From: Hyphomicrobiales bacterium
Lineage (GTDB): Bacteria > Pseudomonadota > Alphaproteobacteria > Rhizobiales > Rhizobiaceae
Assembly: GCA_900472605.1 (NCBI GenBank)
Contig: UCJD01000041.1
Span: 62,001 to 126,000, forward strand
Direction of reading: 5' to 3'
Length of the DNA stretch: 64,000 nucleotides
The notes under the pieces are model-generated. The model saw only the letters and a list, made by a program, of their open reading frames with translations, was not told the origin of the DNA and searched no databases. The first letter of the stretch is position 1; every line of letters starts with the position of its first letter. The translations under genes were made by a program, and so were the position numbers. Positions 37,516 through 45,194 of the stretch are shown here, piece by piece.

Positions 37516-40493
37516 AGTTGCATTTCGAGCCGGATCTGGACTATCAGCACACCGCAATTGAGGCTGTATGCGACCTATTCCGTGGACAGGAGATCAACCG
37601 CACCGAGTTCACGGTCACCCGTCGTCCCGAAGGCGGCGCTCAGGGAGAACTCGGACTGGTCGAAAATGAGCGCGGCATCGGCAATCGGCTGACGTTGCTC
37701 GATGACGAGATCATAGGCAATCTAAAGGATATTCAGTTGCGCAACGGCCTGCCACCATCCGCGGGCCTAACTTCCGGCGACTTCACCGTGGAAATGGAGA
37801 CGGGAACCGGCAAGACCTACGTCTATCTCCGTACGATCTTCGAGCTGAACAAGCGTTTCGGCTTCACGAAGTTCGTCATTGTCGTGCCTTCCGTCGCCAT
37901 CAAGGAGGGTGTCTACAAGACGCTTCAGATCACTGAGGAGCATTTCAAGGGCCTCTATTCCGGCCAACCCTTTGACTATTTCCTTTACGATTCCTCCAAG
38001 CTCGGCCAAGTGCGCAACTTCGCCACCAGCCCGACCATCCAGATCATGGTTGTGACCGTCGGCGCGATCAACAAGAAGGAGGTGAACAACCTTTACAAGG
38101 ACAGCGAGAAGACCGGGGGTGACGCGCCGATCGACCTAATCCGCGCTACCCGGCCAGTCATCATCGTGGACGAGCCGCAAAGTGTGGACGGCGGTCTCGA
38201 GGGACGCGGCAAGCAGGCCCTCGGCGAGATGCAACCGCTCTGCACGCTTCGCTATTCCGCAACCCATGTGGACAAGCACCACATGGTCTACCGCCTCGAT
38301 GCTGTGGACGCCTACGACCGCAAGCTGGTCAAGCAGATCGAGGTCGCTTCGCTGGAAGTGGAAGGCGGACACAACAAGGCCTATCTGCGCTTTGTGTCGG
38401 CCAGCAACGCGCGCGGCACAGTGACGGCGAGGGTCGAGGTGGACCGTGCCATCGGCAACGCGGTACGTCGCGACGTGATTACGGTCCAAGATGGTTTTGA
38501 TCTCGAAGACGAAACGGGACGGGTGATCTACAAGGGGTGCCGCATCGGCGAAATCCGCGTGGCCGGCGAGGAGTCCTTGTTGGAGGTGAAGACCGACGGC
38601 TCGGAATCCTTCCTCCGTGTCGGCGAGGCCGTTGGCGACGTTGACGCCAACGCAATCAAGCGGCTGATGATCCGCCGCACGATCCATGAGCACCTGCAGA
38701 AGGAAAAGCGCCTGGCCCCGCTCGGCATAAAGGTGCTGAGCCTATTCTTCATCGACGCCGTCGAGCATTACCGTTCATACGACGCGGACGGGAACGCGGT
38801 GAAGGGCAAATACGCCACGATATTCGAGGAGGAATATCAGCGCGCCGCGAAACACCCTGACTTTTCCAGCCTGTTCGAGGAAGTCGACGTGATCTCAGAC
38901 GCCGAGGAGGTGCATGACGGCTATTTTTCCATCGACAAGAACAAGCGATGGACAGATACGGCCGAGAATAATCAGGCCAACCGTGACAATGCAGAGCGCG
39001 CCTACAGCCTCATCATGAAGGACAAGGAGAAGCTGCTGAGTTTCGACACGAAGCTCAAGTTCATCTTCTCCCACTCTGCCCTGAAAGAGGGGTGGGACAG
39101 CCCCAACGTCTTCCAGATTTGCGCGCTGCGCGAGATCGGCACAGAGCGCGAACGTCGGCAGACCATCGGCCGTGGCTTGCGCCTCTGCGTCAACCAGAAG
39201 GGCGAGCGGCTTCGTGGATTTGAAGTCAATACGCTTACGGTGATCGCCACCGAAAGCTACGAGGCTTTTGCAGAGAACCTGCAAAAGGAAATCGAGTCTG
39301 ACACCGGTATCCGATTTGGCGTCGTCGAGAAGCACCAGTTTGCGATTATCCTGATCCAGAAAGAGGATGGCACCACGGCGATGTTGGGCTTTGATGAGTC
39401 TGCCGCGATCTATGAGTGGCTCAAAGGTGAGGGATTCATCGACTCCAAGGGCAAGGTGCAGGATAAGCTGCGAAGGGCTATCAAGGACGGGACCTTGACC
39501 TTGCCCGAACCGCACGCTGCCCATCTGCCGCAGGTAAGGGAAGTCCTACGCAAGATCGCTGGTCGGTTGGAAATCAAGAACGCCGACGACCGCAAACCGG
39601 TCAGGGTGCGTAAGGAAATCTACCACAGCGCCGAATTCCAAGCGCTTTGGGATCGTATCAAGCACAAAACGACTTATCGCGTTCATTTCGACAACGCCAA
39701 GCTCATCATGGATTGCGCCAAGGCGATTGCCGAAGGGGCGCCGATCTCGAAGGCGCGTGTGACGATACGCAAGGCCGATCTCGCCATCGGCCAGGGTGGC
39801 GTTCTCGCCACCGAAACATCAACCTCCGGTCCAGTCACCATAGAGGAGGGAGACATAGTCCTGCCCGATGTGCTGACTGATCTGCAGGACCGCACACAGT
39901 TGACGCGCCGCAGCCTCGTCACCATCCTGACGGAAAGTGGCCGGCTGAACGACTTCAAGCGCAATCCGCAAGCGTTCATCGAGCAAGCGGCAGAACTTAT
40001 CAACCGTGCCAAGCGTCTCGCACTTGTGGATGGGATTAGGTACCAACGTGTCGGCGACGACGATTTCTACGCCCAGGAGCTGTTCGAGCAGGAGGAGCTG
40101 ATCGGCTACCTGAAGAACATGCTTGAGAACACGAAGAAGTCCGTGTTCGAGCACGTCATCTACGATTCGGCCGGCGTCGAGCGCACCTTCGCTGAACAAC
40201 TCGAAAAGAATGACGCGGTAAAGGTGTATGCCAAGCTTCCTGGGTGGTTCAAAGTTCCGACCCCCCTTGGGAGCTATAATCCTGATTGGGCGGTGCTAGT
40301 GCAGATCGACGGGCAGGAGCGTTTGTACTTTGTTGTAGAGACAAAGGGCAGCCTGTTTGCCGACGAGCTCCGCGATCAGGAGGCTGCGAAGATCGCTTGC
40401 GGCGCGGCACATTTCCATGCGCTGGCGACGGGTCAAGACCCTGTGCTGTATGTGAAGGCGACAAAGCTGGGCGACGTTCTGGACCATGCGTAG
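37512..40493 (+). CDS. res: Type III restriction enzyme, helicase-nuclease subunit (Res)
   Basis: This 993-residue protein has an SF2 helicase with motif I TVEMETGTGKTYVYLRTIFE near residue 95, motif II PVIIVDEPQSVDGG near 219 (DEPQ in place of DEAH, usual for this Res branch), LRYSATH as motif III, and motif VI RQTIGRGLRLCVNQ near 553. The C-terminal PD-(D/E)xK nuclease has YNPDWAVLV and YFVVETKGSL near 925-945. With Mod it forms the type III complex that translocates or slides on DNA and cuts outside the site. It is the last gene of the operon. Confidence 0.92.
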   Translation: MKLHFEPDLDYQHTAIEAVCDLFRGQEINRTEFTVTRRPEGGAQGELGLVENERGIGNRLTLLDDEIIGNLKDIQLRNGLPPSAGLTSGDFTVEMETGTGKTYVYLRTIFELNKRFGFTKFVIVVPSVAIKEGVYKTLQITEEHFKGLYSGQPFDYFLYDSSKLGQVRNFATSPTIQIMVVTVGAINKKEVNNLYKDSEKTGGDAPIDLIRATRPVIIVDEPQSVDGGLEGRGKQALGEMQPLCTLRYSATHVDKHHMVYRLDAVDAYDRKLVKQIEVASLEVEGGHNKAYLRFVSASNARGTVTARVEVDRAIGNAVRRDVITVQDGFDLEDETGRVIYKGCRIGEIRVAGEESLLEVKTDGSESFLRVGEAVGDVDANAIKRLMIRRTIHEHLQKEKRLAPLGIKVLSLFFIDAVEHYRSYDADGNAVKGKYATIFEEEYQRAAKHPDFSSLFEEVDVISDAEEVHDGYFSIDKNKRWTDTAENNQANRDNAERAYSLIMKDKEKLLSFDTKLKFIFSHSALKEGWDSPNVFQICALREIGTERERRQTIGRGLRLCVNQKGERLRGFEVNTLTVIATESYEAFAENLQKEIESDTGIRFGVVEKHQFAIILIQKEDGTTAMLGFDESAAIYEWLKGEGFIDSKGKVQDKLRRAIKDGTLTLPEPHAAHLPQVREVLRKIAGRLEIKNADDRKPVRVRKEIYHSAEFQALWDRIKHKTTYRVHFDNAKLIMDCAKAIAEGAPISKARVTIRKADLAIGQGGVLATETSTSGPVTIEEGDIVLPDVLTDLQDRTQLTRRSLVTILTESGRLNDFKRNPQAFIEQAAELINRAKRLALVDGIRYQRVGDDDFYAQELFEQEELIGYLKNMLENTKKSVFEHVIYDSAGVERTFAEQLEKNDAVKVYAKLPGWFKVPTPLGSYNPDWAVLVQIDGQERLYFVVETKGSLFADELRDQEAAKIACGAAHFHALATGQDPVLYVKATKLGDVLDHA

Positions 40494-40729
40494 TCAGCGT
40501 GGCGCGAACGGGAGGAAGGTCGTAGTGTTACAATGGACCCACTCGAGTGATGTGTTTTGTAAACTGAGCACGTAGAATCGCGTCCAGAACAGCCGCTTGT
40601 TGACACTTTCGAGCGTCGAGGGACGGTGGTGCCCAACTAAGCCCTTGACGGGGAATGCTTTCTCTCTCTCAGTTTGCAGTTTTACTCCACATTACCGTTC
40701 TGATCAGACGGCAAACCGCAGGGTTTCAG
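40494..40729. other. Right island junction region
   Basis: No gene is seen here. The junction must lie between res and marC. I found no long repeat shared with the left junction: an 8-bp TGTTGACA (40598-40605) also occurs at 13769, which is not significant at this length. A small AAACC/GGTTT hairpin lies near 40713-40726. Confidence 0.4.
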
Positions 40730-40762
40730 ACGGCGCGCCTCGTGGTGCGCCGTTTGTGTTTT
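40730..40762 (+). terminator. Intrinsic terminator on the plus strand, between res and marC
   Basis: The stem ACGGCGC/GCGCCGT (40730-40753) is followed by TTGTGTTTT. On the plus strand it could end the res operon. It ends 27 bp before the marC stop, so it may be core sequence that stopped transcripts from ssb before the insertion. Confidence 0.7.
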
Positions 40763-40779
40763 ACTCGTAGGCGATCAGT

Positions 40780-41427
40780 TTAGACGGGCGAGGGAGCGAG
40801 GTTCATCGCCGACTTGATGCCATCGACGACGAACTGGGTCGCGAGCGCCGCGAGGATAACGCCGAGCAGGCGCGTCAGGATGGCGCGGCCGGTGACGCCG
40901 AGGAAGCGGTCGAGCCGGTCGGCGATCAGGAGCGCGAGGAATAACAGCAGCAGGCTTGCGGCGATCACGATGATCAGCTGTGCCAGCTCGAAGGCCGTCT
41001 GCATCGAGCCTGAAATCAGGATGGTCGCGGAGATCGCGCCTGGTCCGGAGATCAGCGGGATGGCCAGCGGAAAGACTGCGATATTCTGGATGTGGTCCAC
41101 GGTGATCGCGGCCGTGCCGGTCTTCTCTTTGCGATCCTGGCGCTTCTCGAACACCATTTCGAAGGCGATCCAGAAGAGTAACAGGCCGCCGGCGATGCGG
41201 AAGGCGCCGATGGAGATGCCGAGCACGCCAAGCACGCTGGCGCCGAAGAGCGCAAAGACAGCGAGAATGATGAAAGCGATGATCGTGCCGCGCAGCGCCA
41301 CCTGCTTGCGCTGGGCTCTGCTCATGCCAACCGTGAGGCCGAGAAAGATCGGCGCGAGACCGGGCGGATCGATCGTCACAAGCAGCGTGGTGAAGGCGTT
41401 GATCAGTTGGTCGGCGCTTGCCATCAT
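40780..41427 (-). CDS. MarC-family integral membrane protein
   Basis: This 215-residue protein has about six transmembrane segments. Conserved features are INAFTTLLVTIDPPGLAPIF at the N-terminus, RAQRKQVALRGTIIAFIILA, the central FRIAGGLLLFWIAFEMVF, and FPLAIPLISGPGAISATI in the second half. MarC proteins were once linked to multiple antibiotic resistance, which was later withdrawn; their substrate is unknown. It is divergent from gyrA and marks the core side of the right junction. Confidence 0.9.
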   Translation of the reverse strand: MMASADQLINAFTTLLVTIDPPGLAPIFLGLTVGMSRAQRKQVALRGTIIAFIILAVFALFGASVLGVLGISIGAFRIAGGLLLFWIAFEMVFEKRQDRKEKTGTAAITVDHIQNIAVFPLAIPLISGPGAISATILISGSMQTAFELAQLIIVIAASLLLLFLALLIADRLDRFLGVTGRAILTRLLGVILAALATQFVVDGIKSAMNLAPSPV

Positions 41428-41585
41428 GTCTCCCTATACCCATATCCGGGCCTGATTTTCGCGCGATTGTGATGTGGGCAAACCAATTTTGCAAATGGCG
41501 CGCCGTGCGCAATGGTGATTGGGGCGGATAAGGCTCGTTTTGCCCTGATTAGACCGTAAAAGACTGTTCAAAACCTCCTGCAAAA

Positions 41586-41615
41586 TTGGCTTAGGAACAG
41601 CCTTTCCGCTATAAA
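41586..41615 (+). promoter_or_regulatory. Candidate gyrA promoter
   Basis: TTGGCT (41586-41591), an 18-bp spacer and TATAAA (41610-41615) lie about 35 bp upstream of the gyrA start in the A/T-richest part of the gap. Confidence 0.5.
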
Positions 41616-41649
41616 TCTTCAAGTGATTCTAGAAGAGATGTGATCCATT

Positions 41650-44463
41650 TTGACTGAGCAAACACCCCCCGGCGGCGGGAAGCTCCCGCCAGGCATCGAG
41701 CCCATCTCCATTATGGAGGAAATGCAGCGGTCGTATCTCGATTACGCGATGAGCGTCATCGTCAGCCGCGCGCTTCCTGACGTGCGCGACGGCCTCAAGC
41801 CCGTGCACCGGCGCATCCTGTACGGCATGTCCGAGCTCGGCATCGACTGGAACAAGAAATACGTCAAATGCGCCCGCGTGACCGGGGACGTGATGGGTAA
41901 ATACCATCCGCACGGCAACACCGCGATCTACGACGCGCTGGCGCGCATGGCGCAGGACTGGTCTCTTCGTCTGCCACTCATCGACGGCCAGGGCAACTTC
42001 GGCTCCGTCGACGGCGATCCGCCGGCGGCCGAACGCTACACCGAATGCCGTCTTGAGAAGGCCGCGCATTCGCTGCTCGACGATCTCGACAAGGAAACGG
42101 TCGATTTCCGCGACAACTACGACGGTACGCTCTCCGAGCCCGTGGTCGTTCCAGCGAAATTCCCGAACCTGCTCGTCAATGGCGCCGGTGGTATCGCCGT
42201 CGGCATGGCGACCAACATTCCGCCCCATAACCTGGTCGAAGTCATCAATGGCTGCATCGCGTTGATCGACGATCCGGCGATCGAGCTGCCCGAGATGATG
42301 CAGATCATTCCCGGTCCCGACTTCCCGACCGGCGCCAAGATCCTCGGCCGCTCCGGCATCCGCTCGGCCTACGAGACGGGCCGTGGCTCGGTGATCATGC
42401 GCGGTGTCGCGACGATCGAGCCGATGCGCGGCGATCGCGAGCAGATCATCATCACCGAGATTCCGTATCAGGTGAACAAGTCGACGATGATCGAGAAGAT
42501 GGCCGAGTTGGTGCGCGACAAGCGCATCGAGGGCATCTCCGACCTGCGCGACGAATCCGACCGCCAGGGCTACCGCGTCGTCGTCGAGCTGAAGCGCGAC
42601 GCCAATGCCGACGTCATCCTCAACCAGCTCTATCGCTACACCCCGCTGCAGACCTCGTTCGGCTGCAACATGGTGGCGCTGAACGGCGGCAAGCCGGAAC
42701 AGCTGCAGCTGCTCGACATGCTGCGCGCCTTCGTCTCGTTCCGCGAAGAAGTCGTTAGTCGGCGTACGAAATTCCTGCTGCGCAAGGCTCGCGAGCGGGC
42801 GCACGTCTTGGTCGGTCTGGCGATCGCTGTCGCCAATATCGACGAAGTTATCCGCGTCATCCGCCAGGCGCCGGATCCGCAATCTGCCCGCGAAGAGCTG
42901 ATGACCCGCCGCTGGCCGGCGCACGACGTCGAAAGCCTGATCCGCCTTATCGACGATCCGCGCCACCGCATCAACGAGGACATGACCTACAACCTCTCGG
43001 AAGAGCAGGCACGGGCCATTCTCGAACTGCGTCTCGCCCGTCTGACGGCCCTTGGCCGCGACGAAATCGGTGACGAACTCAACAAGATCGGCGAGGAAAT
43101 CAAGGATTACCTCGATATCCTGTCGTCGCGCGTTCGCATCCAGACGATCGTCAAGGACGAGCTTGCGGCTGTCCGCGACGAGTTCGGCACGCCGCGCCGC
43201 ACCGAGATCATGGATGGCGGCCTCGAGATGGACGATGAAGACCTCATCGCCCGCGAGGACATGGTCGTCACCGTCTCGCATCTCGGTTACATCAAGCGCG
43301 TGCCGCTCACCACCTATCGCGCGCAGCGCCGCGGCGGCAAGGGCCGCTCCGGCATGACCACACGTGACGAAGATTTCGTTAGCCAGCTATTCGTGCTCAA
43401 CACGCATACGCCGGTTCTGTTCTTCTCGTCGCGCGGCATTGTCTACAAGGAAAAGGTCTACCGCCTGCCGATCGGCACGCCGACCTCGCGCGGCAAGGCG
43501 ATGATCAACATGCTGCCGCTGGCTCCAGGCGAGCGCATCACCACCATCCTGCCGCTGCCGGAGGACGAGGACAGCTGGGCAACGCTCGACGTGATGTTCT
43601 CGACGACGCGCGGCACCGTGCGCCGCAACAAGCTCAGCGATTTCGTCCAGGTCAACCGCAACGGCAAGATCGCGATGAAGCTCGAGGAAGAGGGTGACGA
43701 AATCCTCTCCGTCGAGACCTGCACCGAGCATGACGACGTACTGCTGACGACGGCGCTCGGCCAGTGCATCCGCTTCGCGGTCGATGACGTCCGCGTCTTC
43801 GCGGGCCGCAATTCGATCGGCGTACGCGGCATCAATCTCGGCGATAGCGACCGCATCATCTCGATGACGATCGTCGGCCATGTCGATGCCGAGCCGTGGG
43901 AGCGCGCCGCCTATCTGAAGCGCGCCGCCAACGAGCGTCGCCTGACAACAGGTGAGGCCGAGGAAATCGCACTGGTTGGCGAAGAAGTCACCGAAGAGGG
44001 GCAGCTGACCGACGAGCGCTACGAAGAACTGAAGGCACGCGAGCAGTACGTGCTGACGGTTTCCGAGAAGGGCTACGGCAAGCGGTCTTCGTCTTACGAC
44101 TTCCGCATCTCCGGTCGTGGCGGCAAGGGCATCCGCGCCACCGACACGTCGAAGACGGGCGAAATCGGCGAACTCGTCGCTGCCTTCCCTGTCGATGAAG
44201 GCGACCAGATCATGCTGGTGTCGGATGGCGGTCAGCTGATCCGCGTTCCGGTTGGTGGCATCCGCATCGCCAGCCGCGCGACCAAGGGCGTGACCATCTT
44301 CTCGACCGCCAAGGACGAGAAGGTCGTGTCGGTCGAGCGCATCCGCGATCCGGAAGACGAGGTCGAGGAAGGCACTGAGAACGGCGATGAAACGGTCGTT
44401 GCATCGGGCGAAGAGCCGGCCGTGGAAGCGGGCGACGAAACGCCGCCTGATGCCGAGGCGTAA
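41650..44463 (+). CDS. gyrA: DNA gyrase subunit A
   Basis: This 937-residue type II topoisomerase subunit breaks and rejoins DNA so gyrase can introduce negative supercoils. The winged-helix domain has DYAMSVIVSRALPDVRDGLK, the quinolone-determining region has HPHGNTAIYDALARMAQ, and the catalytic Tyr lies in EPAAERYTECRL-type sequence (here PAAERYTECRLEK). The C-terminal beta-pinwheel carries the GyrA box QRRGGKGRSGM. It begins at TTG (41650; TEQTPPGGGKLPPGIEPIS), the start usual for rhizobial GyrA. The acidic tail ends in a poly-Glu/Asp stretch. Confidence 0.98.
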   Translation: MTEQTPPGGGKLPPGIEPISIMEEMQRSYLDYAMSVIVSRALPDVRDGLKPVHRRILYGMSELGIDWNKKYVKCARVTGDVMGKYHPHGNTAIYDALARMAQDWSLRLPLIDGQGNFGSVDGDPPAAERYTECRLEKAAHSLLDDLDKETVDFRDNYDGTLSEPVVVPAKFPNLLVNGAGGIAVGMATNIPPHNLVEVINGCIALIDDPAIELPEMMQIIPGPDFPTGAKILGRSGIRSAYETGRGSVIMRGVATIEPMRGDREQIIITEIPYQVNKSTMIEKMAELVRDKRIEGISDLRDESDRQGYRVVVELKRDANADVILNQLYRYTPLQTSFGCNMVALNGGKPEQLQLLDMLRAFVSFREEVVSRRTKFLLRKARERAHVLVGLAIAVANIDEVIRVIRQAPDPQSAREELMTRRWPAHDVESLIRLIDDPRHRINEDMTYNLSEEQARAILELRLARLTALGRDEIGDELNKIGEEIKDYLDILSSRVRIQTIVKDELAAVRDEFGTPRRTEIMDGGLEMDDEDLIAREDMVVTVSHLGYIKRVPLTTYRAQRRGGKGRSGMTTRDEDFVSQLFVLNTHTPVLFFSSRGIVYKEKVYRLPIGTPTSRGKAMINMLPLAPGERITTILPLPEDEDSWATLDVMFSTTRGTVRRNKLSDFVQVNRNGKIAMKLEEEGDEILSVETCTEHDDVLLTTALGQCIRFAVDDVRVFAGRNSIGVRGINLGDSDRIISMTIVGHVDAEPWERAAYLKRAANERRLTTGEAEEIALVGEEVTEEGQLTDERYEELKAREQYVLTVSEKGYGKRSSSYDFRISGRGGKGIRATDTSKTGEIGELVAAFPVDEGDQIMLVSDGGQLIRVPVGGIRIASRATKGVTIFSTAKDEKVVSVERIRDPEDEVEEGTENGDETVVASGEEPAVEAGDETPPDAEA

Positions 44464-44511
44464 GCGCTTCTGCTCATCGGGTTTCTGGTGGGTGGATATG
44501 AGTTGAAAGCG

Positions 44512-44544
44512 AAGGGCCGGACCTGATGGGTTCGGCCCTTTTCG
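44512..44544 (+). terminator. Intrinsic terminator of gyrA
   Basis: AAGGGCCG(g)ACC pairs with GG(g)TTCGGCCCTT around a TGAT loop, followed by TTCGTTT. It starts 49 bp after the stop. Confidence 0.85.
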
Positions 44545-44769
44545 TTTGACATGTCGCTGCCGCGCCGAGCGTTAGGGTGGTTCGGAAACCTCTGCTTGCG
44601 CAGATGGTTTTGCGAGGGTGATAGGGCGATCTCTTTCTGTCGGCAAACGTCTGGGTTGCCGTCTTCAATGTTTTTGGTGAATATTCCTCACGATGCAACC
44701 TTGTGGCGATTCGTGGGCATGATGGAGGATCTGCCCGCCGATCGCTTAACGGCCAGTGAGGAGGATTCA

Positions 44770-45081
44770 ATGCACTCGTATTTGCTGCAGTCTCAAGAGA
44801 CCGCTCGAGCTTCGGATCGGTTGGAGGTGGTCGATATCGCGCAGAAGCGGATGCTCGTCATATCGGCTGCGCGGACAATCCATCGCATACATGCCGAGCT
44901 CGGTATTGATCTTGCCGAGAACGAGCTGCGGCGCGGCCATATCGTCTATGACCTTGCCGAACTTGCGACGCTGATCGATGACGGCGTGCCGGACCATGTG
45001 CTGGCTTTGGGGCTGAAGGAGGCGGCCGAAGTGATGGCGAATCTCTGCTGCCTGCTGACGGAGGATGCCAGCGCGGACTGA
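44770..45081 (+). CDS. Small conserved hypothetical protein
   Basis: This protein of about 103 residues is largely helical (MHSYLLQSQETARASDRLEV, QKRMLVISAARTIHRIHAEL, VLALGLKEAAEVMANLCCLL). I recognise no domain. The start is set by an AGGAGG six bases before ATG 44770; the same frame is open to 44551, but the upstream part is not protein-like and covers the gap after the gyrA terminator. It converges on the GPR-like gene. Confidence 0.65.
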   Translation: MHSYLLQSQETARASDRLEVVDIAQKRMLVISAARTIHRIHAELGIDLAENELRRGHIVYDLAELATLIDDGVPDHVLALGLKEAAEVMANLCCLLTEDASAD

Positions 45082-45142
45082 ATATCTGACGTTGTGATAA
45101 GGGGCGTGGTGACCGCGGACGTTCGGCCCAGGCGTGCAAACA

Positions 45143-45174
45143 AAAAGGCCGCATCGTTTCCGATGCGGCCTTTT
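45143..45174. terminator. Bidirectional terminator between the small gene and the GPR-like gene
   Basis: AAAAGGCCGCATCG (45143-45156) and CGATGCGGCCTTTT (45161-45174) form a perfect 14-bp stem with a TTTC loop and T-runs on both strands. It serves two convergent genes. Confidence 0.92.
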
Positions 45175-45194
45175 CCAGTGTCTCTAGTTCCGCC

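Noticed and set aside
29112..40493. Calling the helicase/PLD/DUF4391/methylase operon DISARM or BREX
   Set aside because: DISARM needs DrmA, DrmB and a DUF1998 protein, and BREX needs PglZ/BrxC-type proteins; none is present. Mod and Res are clear type III components.
13769..40605. TGTTGACA in direct orientation at both island ends (13769-13776 and 40598-40605) as attachment repeats
   Set aside because: An 8-bp match between two windows of about 250 bp is expected by chance about once, and its neighbours do not match.
41629..43281. A 550-codon open frame opposite gyrA
   Set aside because: It is an antisense shadow of gyrA in GC-rich DNA, with Asp/Arg/His-rich sequence and no recognisable domain.
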